From contig AP025583.1 in the NCBI GenBank assembly GCA_022846095.1, forward strand, positions 4,055,279 to 4,119,278: 64,000 bases of DNA, written 5' to 3'. This DNA comes from Oscillospiraceae bacterium (lineage in GTDB: Bacteria > Bacillota > Clostridia > Oscillospirales > Oscillospiraceae). Positions 39,620-47,727 of the stretch are shown here, one piece after another (position 1 is the stretch's first letter; every line of letters begins with the position of its first letter). Position numbers and translations under genes: made by a program. The notes beneath the pieces were generated by a model. It was not told the DNA's origin, ran no database searches, and worked only from the letters and a program-made list of their open reading frames with translations.

Positions 39620-41152
39620 ATGAAGCGCCCCCGTCTGCCCCTGGGCGACTACTACCAGCTCCTGCTGCGCCACGCTCTGCTGGTGGACCCCTATCCGCTG
39701 CCCATCGACCTGACCCGCCCCGTCTCCCTGGTGTCCTGCGACTCCAAGGTGGTGGTCCCCAACACCCTGTTCATCTGCAAGGGGGCCTCCTTCAAGGCCC
39801 AATACCTGCTGGACGCGGTGGCGCAGGGGGCCTTCGCCTACGTCAGCGAGCGGGCCTACCCCGAGGCCCTGGGCGTACCCTGCATCCGGGTGAGCGACAT
39901 CCGCACCGCCATGGGCCTCATGGCGGATTTGTCCTTCGGCCACCCCTCGGCCGCGCTGCGGGTGACGGGCATCACGGGCACCAAGGGCAAGACCACCACG
40001 GCCTACTATATCAAATCCATCCTGGACGCCTGGCTGGCGGCGCAGAACCACCGGGAGAGCGCCATTTTGTCCACTATAGTTACCGACGACGGGGTGGAGC
40101 GCCGCCCGGCCAAGCTGACCACGCCGGAGCCGCTGGATCTGCAAAAGCACCTCTTCAACGCCGTGTCCGCCGGGGCGGACTACGTGACCATGGAGTTCTC
40201 CAGCCAGGCCCTGAAATACGGGCGGGTCATCGGGGTGGAGCTGGACGCGGCGGTCTTTCTCAACATCGGGGAGGACCACATCTCCCCCCGGGAGCACCCG
40301 GATTTTGAGGACTACTTTGCCTCCAAGCTGCTGATCTTCCGCCAGTCCGGGGCGGCCTGCGTCAACCTGGACTGCGACCACGCCGGGCGCGTGCTGGAGG
40401 CCGCGCGTATCTGCCCCATGGTGGTCACCTACTCCCACAAGGACCCGGCCGCGGACGTGTACGCCACCCAGGTGCGCAAGGACGGGCGGCACATCCGCTT
40501 CCATCTGCGCACCCCCCGGTACGAACGGGAGCTGTCCATCGCCATGCCGGGCCTCTTTAACGTGGAAAACGCCCTGGCCGCCGCCGCCGTGGCGGAGGTC
40601 TACGGCATTCCCGCCGAAGCGGTGGACGCGGGGCTGTCCCGGGCCTTTGTGCCCGGGCGCATGGAGCACTACGGCAGCGCCGACGGCCGGGTTTCGGTCA
40701 TCGTGGACTACGCCCACAACGGCATGAGCCTGGACGCGCTGCTCCGCTCGGCCCGGGCGGAGTACCCCGGCCGGGAGCTGACGGTGCTCTTCGGCTGCAC
40801 GGGGGACAAGGGCATCGACCGCCGGGAGGGCATGGGCACCGCCGCCGGGAAGCTGGCCGACCGCATCCTGCTCACCGAGGACGACCCCGGCCACGAGCAG
40901 GTGGAGGCCATCTGCCGGGACATCGGCGGCTTTATCACCCCCTTCGGCAAGGAGTTTACCGTGATACCCGACCGGGAGGAGGCCGTCTTCGCCGCCGTGC
41001 TGGAGTGCCGCGCCCCCGCCGTGGTGGTGCTGGCGGGCAAGGGCTGCGAGCAGGCCCAGAAGCGCGCCCACGGCCCCGAGGCCTGCGTGCCCGACGGCAT
41101 GCTGGCCGAACAGGCGCTGAGACGCTACGACGAGCGCCAAAGGGCCCTATGA
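39620..41152 (+). CDS. MurE-like Mur ligase (UDP-MurNAc-tripeptide synthetase family)
   Basis: 510 aa; ATG 39620 with AAGGTGG upstream. All three Mur domains are present: N-terminal UDP-binding ~1-110, central ATPase with GITGTKGKTTTAYYI (~118-132) and TTPEPLDLQ, C-terminal ~345-500 with VIVDYAHNGMSLDALL. Where MurE enzymes that add meso-diaminopimelate read DNPR, this one reads TEDDPGHEQVE (~420), so the added residue may differ. It may be the main MurE or a paralogue acting with the nearby ligase/racemase. The stop overlaps the queG start (ATGA). Confidence 0.85.
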   Translation: MKRPRLPLGDYYQLLLRHALLVDPYPLPIDLTRPVSLVSCDSKVVVPNTLFICKGASFKAQYLLDAVAQGAFAYVSERAYPEALGVPCIRVSDIRTAMGLMADLSFGHPSAALRVTGITGTKGKTTTAYYIKSILDAWLAAQNHRESAILSTIVTDDGVERRPAKLTTPEPLDLQKHLFNAVSAGADYVTMEFSSQALKYGRVIGVELDAAVFLNIGEDHISPREHPDFEDYFASKLLIFRQSGAACVNLDCDHAGRVLEAARICPMVVTYSHKDPAADVYATQVRKDGRHIRFHLRTPRYERELSIAMPGLFNVENALAAAAVAEVYGIPAEAVDAGLSRAFVPGRMEHYGSADGRVSVIVDYAHNGMSLDALLRSARAEYPGRELTVLFGCTGDKGIDRREGMGTAAGKLADRILLTEDDPGHEQVEAICRDIGGFITPFGKEFTVIPDREEAVFAAVLECRAPAVVVLAGKGCEQAQKRAHGPEACVPDGMLAEQALRRYDERQRAL

Positions 41153-42048
41153 GCGCATCTCAAGGCCCCCCTGTGAGGGGGGCTCCCGGCGTCAGCCGGG
41201 TGGGGGGTCTCCCCTCCGAGCTCGGCGCAGTTTTCACCGCCGCCGGGGCCGCGGCCTGGGGGGCGGTGTCCTATGCCCGGGTCGCCCCGCTCATGTCCCC
41301 GGAGAACCGGGACAGGGCGCAGGCGCTCTGCCCCGGCGCGGCCACGGCCTTTGTGGCCGCCTTCCCCTACTACGCGGGGGAGCGGCCCGGCAACCTGTCT
41401 CTCTACGCCCGTGGGGCGGACTACCACCCCGCGCTGGTGCGGCGGCTCACGCCGGTGTGTGATTTTCTGCACGGGAAATACCCGGAGTATTCCTTTTTGC
41501 CCGCCGCCGACAGCTCACCGCTGCCGGAGCGGGAGATCGCGTGGCTGGCGGGGCTGGGCCTGCGGGGGGAAAACGGCCTCTTCATCCTGCCCCCCTGGGG
41601 CTCCTACCTGTTTTTGGGCACCATCCTGACCGCCGCGCCCTTCGATCCGCCCCCGGCCCAGCCCGCCCCGCCCTGCCTGGGCTGCGGCAAATGCCGGCGC
41701 GTCTGCCCCACCGGGGCGCTGGGCGGTATCGAACAAACGTTTCACGTGAAACAGTGCCTCTCCGACCTGACCCAGCGCAAGGGGGATCTGACGGGGGAGG
41801 AGGCGGCGCTGCTGCGCGCCCACCCCTATGTGTGGGGCTGCGACCTGTGCCAGCGCTGCTGTCCCTACAACGCCGCCCCCCGGGAGACGGAATTGCCCGA
41901 ATTCCGGGAGAATCTGACCGACTTTTTGACCGCCGGGATGCTGGAGGGCCTGACCAACCGCGCCTTTCGGGCGCGCTACGGGGACCGGGCCTTCGCCTGG
42001 CGCGGCCCGGCGGTGCTGCGGCGCAACCTGGCCTTCAAGGACGAATAA
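41149..42048 (+). CDS. queG: Epoxyqueuosine reductase QueG-like iron-sulfur protein
   Basis: 299 aa; the first ATG (41149) overlaps the MurE-like stop. Two 4Fe-4S motifs are clear: CLGCGKCRRVCPTGAL (~178-193) and CDLCQRCCPYNAAP (~230-243). The N-terminal cobalamin-binding part is short, as in clostridial forms. QueG reduces epoxyqueuosine to queuosine in tRNA. The first ~22 residues (GPPVRGAPGVSRVGG) are encoded by an R4-type repeat, so either the gene gained a new start or the true start is an unrecognised codon near 41215. Confidence 0.85.
   Translation: MSASQGPPVRGAPGVSRVGGLPSELGAVFTAAGAAAWGAVSYARVAPLMSPENRDRAQALCPGAATAFVAAFPYYAGERPGNLSLYARGADYHPALVRRLTPVCDFLHGKYPEYSFLPAADSSPLPEREIAWLAGLGLRGENGLFILPPWGSYLFLGTILTAAPFDPPPAQPAPPCLGCGKCRRVCPTGALGGIEQTFHVKQCLSDLTQRKGDLTGEEAALLRAHPYVWGCDLCQRCCPYNAAPRETELPEFRENLTDFLTAGMLEGLTNRAFRARYGDRAFAWRGPAVLRRNLAFKDE
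41161..41212 (+). repeat. R4 repeat inside the 5' end of queG
   Basis: AAGGCCCCCCTGTGAGGGGGGCT followed by the small hairpin CCCGGCGTCAGCCGGG. Related copies lie at 31991 and, inverted, at 45765. Confidence 0.65.
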
Positions 42049-42099
42049 AACCGCCTGTTTGGTTCAAACTACTGGTACGTTTGAACGAAAGGCGGTTTT
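42047..42099 (+). terminator. Terminator-like hairpin overlapping the CBS gene's ribosome-binding site
   Basis: AAAACCGCCT (42047-42056) pairs with AGGCGGTTTT (42090-42099), with inner arms GTTCAAAC / GTTTGAAC, followed by TTTTTT and, one base later, the ATG of the CBS gene. The Shine-Dalgarno AAAGGCGG lies in the right arm. It should end queG transcription and hide the CBS start unless opened. Confidence 0.78.
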
Positions 42100-42102
42100 T
42101 TC

Positions 42103-42531
42103 ATGCAAGTGCGCGACTTTATGAACCCCAGCGTGGTGTCCATCACCCCCGGCGAATCGGCCTCCCTGGCGGCCAGGCTCCTGTCCCGGCACAACGTGGG
42201 TTCCCTGCCCGTGTGCGGGGAGGACGGCGGGCTGCGGGGCATCGTGACCGACCGGGACATCGTACTGCGCTGCGTGGCGGCGGAGGAGGACCCCGCCCAC
42301 GTGCCCGTGAAAGACATCATGACCCGCAACTGCTCCGTGGTCTCCCCGGACGACGACGCCCGGGAGGCCACCCGCCTCATGGCGGCCCGGCAGGTGCGCC
42401 GCCTGCCCGTGCTGGAGGGCGGCAAGGTGGTGGGCATGGTCTCCCTGGGGGATCTGGCCAAGAGCCACCAGTTCGACATGGAGGCCAGCAAGGCCCTGTC
42501 CGAGATCTCCGACAACGTGAAGAAGCTGTAG
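42103..42531 (+). CDS. Tandem CBS-domain protein
   Basis: 142 aa made of two CBS repeats: VRDFMNPSVVSITPGESASL with GIVTDRDIVLR, and VKDIMTRNCSVVSPDDDARE with GMVSLGDLAKS. A pair forms one adenosyl-nucleotide-binding module. Stand-alone forms act as energy or nucleotide sensors by partner binding. The start lies in a terminator-like hairpin; a strong terminator follows. Confidence 0.92.
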   Translation: MQVRDFMNPSVVSITPGESASLAARLLSRHNVGSLPVCGEDGGLRGIVTDRDIVLRCVAAEEDPAHVPVKDIMTRNCSVVSPDDDAREATRLMAARQVRRLPVLEGGKVVGMVSLGDLAKSHQFDMEASKALSEISDNVKKL

Positions 42532-42535
42532 ACGC

Positions 42536-42570
42536 AAAAAGGCGGCGGGGGCAGGCCCCCGCCGCTTTTT
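42536..42570. terminator. Bidirectional terminator between convergent genes
   Basis: AAAAAGGCGGCGGGGGC / GCCCCCGCCGCTTTTT with a short AG-type loop; A and T runs on both sides serve the CBS gene and the convergent XRE membrane gene. Confidence 0.92.
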
Positions 42571-42575
42571 CGCGC

Positions 42576-43685
42576 CTATTCCACCGGGATGACCTGCTCC
42601 CGGCCCGTGTTGTCCTTGACGTAGACCTCGGCCACGGGCCAGCTCCCCTGGCTCAGGAAGCTGGCGTAGCTGGTGGAGGAGATGAGCCAGCTCCCCGTCT
42701 CGCCGTACTCCTCGTCCATGCCGGCAAACGCCGACACGTCCAGGGGCTGGACGTCCGCCACCCGGCCGTCCTTGAGTAACCGGGCCTCCGCCTTCACCGG
42801 GTAGGTGCGCGGCTCCATCTGGCTGGGCGAGAAGGTCACCGCCACCTTGCCGTTCTCCCAGCGGGCCTCCACGGTCATAATACTGTTGGAGCGGCAGTCA
42901 TACAGGCTGTCCAGCATCTGGGTCTGGCCCACCCCGTCCTGCTCCAGCACCACCGAGACGGCCACCTCGTTGACCAGGGGGACGGTGGCGGCGGCGGTGA
43001 AGGTCTGGCCCGGGCCCAGGACGCCGGGCACCTCCACGGCCTCGAAGTCCGGCCCCGTGAGCACGAAGCGGGCCGTGAGGCCCTGGGTATAGGTCTTGGG
43101 GGTGGCGGAGAGGGAAATTTCCATGGTCTCGGCCACCGCGTCGATGGACGCCGCGCGCACGTCGCTGGCCGAGAGCAGGTCGGTCTGGGCCCGGAGGGCC
43201 TCCTCCACCCGGGCGGTAATGGCGCCCACCTGGGCGGACACGTCGGCGCTGATGCCGCCCACCTGGCCCCGCAGGTGCTCCAGCTCCCCCCGCAGCCCGC
43301 CCACGTACACCCAGAGCGCGGCCCCCAGGCAAAAACACAGCGCAAGACAGGCCCCCAGCAGCGGCACTGCCCAGCGGCGCCGTTTGGGCTCCGCGCGGGC
43401 CTCCAGGGCCTGGACGTAGCGCCCGGCCACCGCCTCCACCGCCTCCAGCTCCCGGTCGCTCAGCTCCTCCGAGGCGGGCACGGCCTGCTCCTCCACACCC
43501 AGCAGCACCCCCACGGGCACGGCGAATAATCTGCTCATGGTTATGAGCTTTTCCACCTCGGGGATGGTAATATCGGACTCCCACTTGGAGATGGCCTGGC
43601 GGGACACCCCCAGCGCCTCGCCCAGGCCCTCCTGGGACAGCCCCGCGGCCCGCCGCCGCTCCTGTATCCGTTGGCCCAAGGTCAT
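42576..43685 (-). CDS. XRE-type HTH membrane regulator with ectodomain
   Basis: 369 aa; ATG 43685 behind AAAGGAAG. HTH at ~5-60 (LSQEGLGEALGVSRQAISKW), one membrane helix at ~105-125, a coiled-coil stretch (~128-165) and a beta-rich outer domain. Such one-component membrane HTH proteins link an outside signal to gene control. The outer domain resembles that of the 189-aa protein encoded just upstream on the same strand; the pair probably works together. Ligand unknown. Confidence 0.82.
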   Translation of the reverse strand: MTLGQRIQERRRAAGLSQEGLGEALGVSRQAISKWESDITIPEVEKLITMSRLFAVPVGVLLGVEEQAVPASEELSDRELEAVEAVAGRYVQALEARAEPKRRRWAVPLLGACLALCFCLGAALWVYVGGLRGELEHLRGQVGGISADVSAQVGAITARVEEALRAQTDLLSASDVRAASIDAVAETMEISLSATPKTYTQGLTARFVLTGPDFEAVEVPGVLGPGQTFTAAATVPLVNEVAVSVVLEQDGVGQTQMLDSLYDCRSNSIMTVEARWENGKVAVTFSPSQMEPRTYPVKAEARLLKDGRVADVQPLDVSAFAGMDEEYGETGSWLISSTSYASFLSQGSWPVAEVYVKDNTGREQVIPVE

Positions 43686-43795
43686 GGTACCACTTCCTTT
43701 CCTGGGAAAAGCCTAGCAAAAAGCCCCCGCACACGCCACCAACCACCCGGTTCTTTTTGTCAACCCCAGGTTGCGGGCCTTGGGGCGCAAGGGGT

Positions 43796-44365
43796 TCAGC
43801 CTCCCAACAGCGGCTGCGCGACAGAACCGTCCGGCGTGATGGAGGTGATGCGCACCAGACCCTGGACATACTGGCGCACCCCGTCGTCCAGGGTGAGGGT
43901 CACCGAAATCGGGGTAACCGCGTCCATCAGCGTCACGTCGGCGCGGTAGCTGCCGCCGCCCAGGTCCACGGCCTCCACCGACGTGGGCTTCCCCTCAGAC
44001 GGGCGGAGCGTGAAGGTGAGCTTCAGGCCCTCCACGGGCTGGGCCGGGGTCACGTTGAGGCGGAGGGTGGCGAAGGAATACACGCTGTCGGTGTTGCGCA
44101 CGGCGGTGAAGTCGAAGTCCGCCACCAGGGGGAGGGCGGGATCCAGCCCGGCGGGCTGCCCGGCCTCCGCCTCCAGCGCCGCCGTTTGGGCCTCCAGGGC
44201 CTCCACCCGGCCCGCCAGGGCCCGGATCTGCCCCCACTGGAGGCAGATTACGGCGATGGCCGCGGCCACCAGCAGCCCGGTGAGCACGTGGCCCGCGTTT
44301 TTCAGCAGCGCCCGGCGGCGGGAGTGCTCCGCCCCGCCCGCCCGGCTGCGCCGGTTCACTGTCAT
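43796..44365 (-). CDS. Single-pass membrane protein with coiled coil (189 aa)
   Basis: ATG 44365 behind AAAGGAGGG. Basic N-terminus, membrane helix ~27-45, coiled coil ~47-70 (IRALAGRVEALEAQTAALEA), then a beta-rich outer domain (~80-189). It is built like the membrane, coiled-coil and outer parts of the XRE regulator that follows 110 bases downstream, without the HTH. Likely a duplicated partner; function unknown. Confidence 0.72.
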   Translation of the reverse strand: MTVNRRSRAGGAEHSRRRALLKNAGHVLTGLLVAAAIAVICLQWGQIRALAGRVEALEAQTAALEAEAGQPAGLDPALPLVADFDFTAVRNTDSVYSFATLRLNVTPAQPVEGLKLTFTLRPSEGKPTSVEAVDLGGGSYRADVTLMDAVTPISVTLTLDDGVRQYVQGLVRITSITPDGSVAQPLLGG

Positions 44366-44425
44366 AGCAGTCCCTCCTTTATGGGTCTATCGTACCAGAA
44401 GGGCGGCCGGTTTGGCAAGCCCGGC

Positions 44426-45592
44426 TTACGCTTGGTCAACCGGGGGCCGGCACAGGCGTTTTGCGCCGAAATAGTAGAAAACCAGCCCCAAAACGCAGCA
44501 AAACGCGCCGAACAGGAGCGCCTTCTCCACCCCCGCGTCGGCCAGGGAGCCGAAGGCGGGGTAGATGCACACCGCGCCCAGATCCATGAGCATGGCGTTG
44601 CAGGAAAGCTGGGTGGCCCGGCCCGCCGGGGGGGCCTGCTCGTTTTGCAGGGAAACCGCCAGGGGGTTCATCAGCGCGCTCAGGCCCCGCAGGGCCACCA
44701 CCCCGGCCACCGCCAGCAGCGGGGCGGGGGAGAGGCCCAGCAAAAGGCAGATTGCCGCCGCGCCCCCCATCAGCAGGCAGCCCGCCGGCCGCTCCCCCAG
44801 CCGGGCGGTGAGCCGGTGGGACAGGCCCCCGGCCAGCCCGGCCACGGTAACCGCCGCGTGGAGCGCGCCGAACCAGCCGTCCGGGATCCCGGCGCGGACG
44901 AACTGGAGCTGGCCCAGAAAGACGGTGACCATCTGCACCGTCTCCTTGAACAGGCAGATCCCGCACAGCAGCGGGGCCAGGGCCAGGGTGCCCCGCAGGG
45001 CGGCGCGGAAGTCCGGCCGCTCCCCCCGCCCGGCGGCGGCGCGCGCGCCCTCCGGCTCCCGCAGCAGCAGGGTCAGCCCGGCGGCGGCGGTGTAGGAAAA
45101 TACCGTCAGCAGCGCGGAGCGGCGGTAGTCTCCCCCCATCAGGGGCCAGGCCAGGGAGGCGCACAGCAGCCCCGCGGTCTGCACCGCCTCCCAGCGGGAA
45201 AAGACCCTGCGGTGCTCCTGATCGCCCGTGCAGCAGGCGAAGAGATACGCGCTGTCGCACCCGGACAGGCCGGACATGCACACCGCCAGCACCACCCGCT
45301 CCAGCAAAAAGCCCCAAAAGTCCGCGGCGCGCCAGAAGATCACCTTGGACAGGGCGAACAGGAAGGAGCAGATCACCAGGGTGCGGCGGTGGCCCAGGCG
45401 GTCGGCCCAGCAGCCCCAGGGCACCTCCAGCGCCAGCATGAGCACCATGGAAATGCTCTCGATGATTCCGATCTGTAGAATATCCACCCCCGCCGCCTGG
45501 CGGTATAGGGTGGCCACGGGGCTGTAGAACACCAGCCCCTGCAAAAAATAGGCAGCAAAAAGGAGCGCAATATTGCGCCGGTTCCGATCCAT
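44426..45592 (-). CDS. Major facilitator superfamily transporter
   Basis: 388 aa; ATG 45592 with GGAGG eight bases upstream (a GTG at 45595 is less likely). Twelve hydrophobic helices; the loop 2-3 motif appears as WGCWADRLGHRRTLV, close to the MFS consensus GxxxDRxGRR. Members export drugs or sugars; the substrate is not predictable. Transcribed alone. Confidence 0.88.
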   Translation of the reverse strand: MDRNRRNIALLFAAYFLQGLVFYSPVATLYRQAAGVDILQIGIIESISMVLMLALEVPWGCWADRLGHRRTLVICSFLFALSKVIFWRAADFWGFLLERVVLAVCMSGLSGCDSAYLFACCTGDQEHRRVFSRWEAVQTAGLLCASLAWPLMGGDYRRSALLTVFSYTAAAGLTLLLREPEGARAAAGRGERPDFRAALRGTLALAPLLCGICLFKETVQMVTVFLGQLQFVRAGIPDGWFGALHAAVTVAGLAGGLSHRLTARLGERPAGCLLMGGAAAICLLLGLSPAPLLAVAGVVALRGLSALMNPLAVSLQNEQAPPAGRATQLSCNAMLMDLGAVCIYPAFGSLADAGVEKALLFGAFCCVLGLVFYYFGAKRLCRPPVDQA

Positions 45593-45623
45593 CACAATTT
45601 CCTCCGTTTTTTAGTCAGGCTTG

Positions 45624-45648
45624 CGCCCCGCTCCACAGGAGCGGGGCG
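45624..45648. terminator. Hairpin between the GH13 and MFS genes
   Basis: CGCCCCGCTCC / GGAGCGGGGCG over a 3-base loop. U-tract weak on both strands. The rest of 45593-45789 holds an inverted R4 repeat and no gene. Confidence 0.5.
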
Positions 45649-45764
45649 TTTCACGTATGGAGGATGCGCTAGGTCGGACTGCGGCGCATAAAGAGCGCTC
45701 CTTTCAGGAACTTCCAGGGGCACAGGCGGAAAGGGGGCAGACCCCCCAGCCGCTGCGGCGGCAG

Positions 45765-45788
45765 CCCCCCTCATAGGGGGGCCTGTGG
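45765..45788 (-). repeat. R4 repeat, inverted copy
   Basis: AGCCCCCCTCATAGGGGGGC, the reverse orientation of the copies at 31991 and 41161, two bases before the GH13 stop. Confidence 0.6.
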
Positions 45789-45789
45789 C

Positions 45790-47661
45790 TCAGGACAGGT
45801 AGGGCGCGCGGACGAGGAGCTTGCCGGAATAGGGGGGCAGCGTGACCACCGCCTCCCCCTCCTCGCCCAGGGGGTAGGCCCCCTCCTCCAGCAGATCCAC
45901 CGCCGACCAGGGCAGGTGCAGCTCGGCGGGCTCGGGCCCGGCGTTCACCGCGGCGGCCACGGCCTGCTCCCCCAGGGTGCGGGTGAAGGCCAGCACGCGG
46001 CCCTCCGCCGCCAGGTAGGAGATGTCCCCGTCCCGAAGGGCGCTCTGGGTGTTGCGCAGCCTGCCCAGGGCGGCGTACCAGGCGGTGAGGGCCCGGTCCT
46101 CGCGCCCCCAGGGGAAGGTGCGGCGGTTGAAGGGGTCCTCGAAGCCCTCCATGCCCGCCTCGTCCCCGTAGTACACCGTGGGGGAGCCGGGGAAGGCGAA
46201 GAGGATCAGGGTGCCCAGCTTCAGCAGGGAGAGCGCCCGCTCCCGCTGCTCAGGGGTGAGGCGGTGGTCCGCCCGCCAGGCCTTGGTGTACTCGGTACAG
46301 GCCGATCCCGTGCCCAGCAGGGTCAGAATCCGGGGGGTGTCGTGGGTGCCCAGGGCGTTCATGGCCGAGTAGTAGGCCCAGCGGGGGTAGTTCTCCCGCA
46401 GGCGCTCCATCTCCTCCATAAACTGCCCCGCGTCCCCACCCAGCAGGTAGGAGATGCAGGCGTTGCGGAAGGGGTAGTTCATCAGCCCGTCGCAGTGGCC
46501 CCCCAGGATGTGCTTGCGGCGCACGCCGTAGGCCACCTTGGTGGAGCCGTCCTCCCACACCTCGCCGATGACCACGCCGTCGGGCTTGGTCTCCCGCACG
46601 GCGGCGTGCAGGGCGCAGACGAAGGAGTCGGGCAGCTCGTCGGCCACGTCAAGCCGCCAGGCGTCCGCCCCGGCGCGCAGCCAGCGGCGCACGATGCTGT
46701 CCTCCCCGCGGATCACGTAGTCCAGGTAGCTGGGCTCGCTCTCGTTCACGGCGGGCAGGGTGTAGATCCCCCACCAGGCGTCGTAGCGGTCGGGCCAGCG
46801 CTGGAAGTTGTACCACTTGTACCAGGGGCTGTCCATGGACTGGTGGGCGCCCGGGGTGGGGCAGGGGTAGGAGCCGTCCCCGTTGAAGTACTTGCTGACG
46901 AAGCCCTGGTGGTTAAACACCCCGTCCAGCATCACCCGCATCCCCATGGCGTGGGCCTGGGCGCACAGCGCCTCAAACTCCCCGTTGGTACCGAAGAGGG
47001 GGTCCACCTTCTCGTAGTCCCCGGTGCCGTAGCGGTGGTTCTCGCCGGCCTCGAAGATGGGGCAGAAGTAGATCGTCTCCACCCCCAGCTCCCGCAGGTA
47101 GCCCAGCTTCTCCCGCACCCCGGCGATGGACCCGCCGAAGAAGTCCCGGTTGCGCACCTCGCCCCGCTCGTCGGGGCGGTATTCGGGCTCCTCCTCCCAG
47201 CTGCGGTGGACCCAGCGGTCCCCCGGCATACCCGCCGGGTCGGGCGGGGGGGCGGTGCGGCGGAAGCGGTCGGGGAAGATCTGGTAGGTCACGCCCTGGC
47301 CGAACCAGGCGGGCACCTCCTCCCGGCCGTCGTACACGGTGAGCTGGTACTCCCCCAGCTCCAGGCTGCGGCCGTCCAGTCCCTCCAGCTTGAAGGAGTA
47401 CCAGATCAGGCCCACGTAGTCCCCGGTGGGCAGGGTGCCCGCGAACACGTCCCGGCCCTCCTCCATGTCCATCCAGGGCAGGAAGATCCGCTCCTCCTCG
47501 TTGTCCCGGCTCTCGAACCGGGCGGTGAGGATGCCGTGGGAGAAGCCCCGGGCCCGCTCGGGCCGCAGGGTGAAGCGCAGCACCGTGCCCGCGCTGACCG
47601 CGCCGTAGGGGCGCTTAAAGCGGGAATCCCGGGGGTTGTATACCTGTACGTCGTATGTCAA
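45790..47661 (-). CDS. Cytoplasmic GH13 glycosidase (neopullulanase / cyclomaltodextrinase type)
   Basis: 623 aa from a TTG at 47661 with AAAGGATG upstream; the only nearby ATG is out of frame. An N-terminal beta domain (~1-115) precedes the (beta/alpha)8 barrel. Conserved regions: DGVFNH, nucleophile Asp in WRLDVADEL, acid/base Glu in VIGEVWED and the stabilising Asp in LGTHDTPR; a C-terminal beta domain follows. No signal peptide, so it acts on imported maltodextrins. Subtype inferred from the N-domain and the GGDLxG-like FFGGSIAG element. Confidence 0.9.
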   Translation of the reverse strand: MTYDVQVYNPRDSRFKRPYGAVSAGTVLRFTLRPERARGFSHGILTARFESRDNEEERIFLPWMDMEEGRDVFAGTLPTGDYVGLIWYSFKLEGLDGRSLELGEYQLTVYDGREEVPAWFGQGVTYQIFPDRFRRTAPPPDPAGMPGDRWVHRSWEEEPEYRPDERGEVRNRDFFGGSIAGVREKLGYLRELGVETIYFCPIFEAGENHRYGTGDYEKVDPLFGTNGEFEALCAQAHAMGMRVMLDGVFNHQGFVSKYFNGDGSYPCPTPGAHQSMDSPWYKWYNFQRWPDRYDAWWGIYTLPAVNESEPSYLDYVIRGEDSIVRRWLRAGADAWRLDVADELPDSFVCALHAAVRETKPDGVVIGEVWEDGSTKVAYGVRRKHILGGHCDGLMNYPFRNACISYLLGGDAGQFMEEMERLRENYPRWAYYSAMNALGTHDTPRILTLLGTGSACTEYTKAWRADHRLTPEQRERALSLLKLGTLILFAFPGSPTVYYGDEAGMEGFEDPFNRRTFPWGREDRALTAWYAALGRLRNTQSALRDGDISYLAAEGRVLAFTRTLGEQAVAAAVNAGPEPAELHLPWSAVDLLEEGAYPLGEEGEAVVTLPPYSGKLLVRAPYLS

Positions 47662-47696
47662 ATGAAATCATCCTTTATTGGGGATTGAGGGAAATG

Positions 47697-47727
47697 GCCT
47701 CCAGCCGGCTCCGCCGGCAGGGGGCCT
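47697..47727 (-). terminator. Hairpin downstream of mrdA
   Basis: GGCCCCCTGCCGGC pairs with GCCGGCTGGAGGCC (minus strand) next to the mrdA stop. No clear U-tract; it may attenuate read-through into the GH13 gene. Confidence 0.4.
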
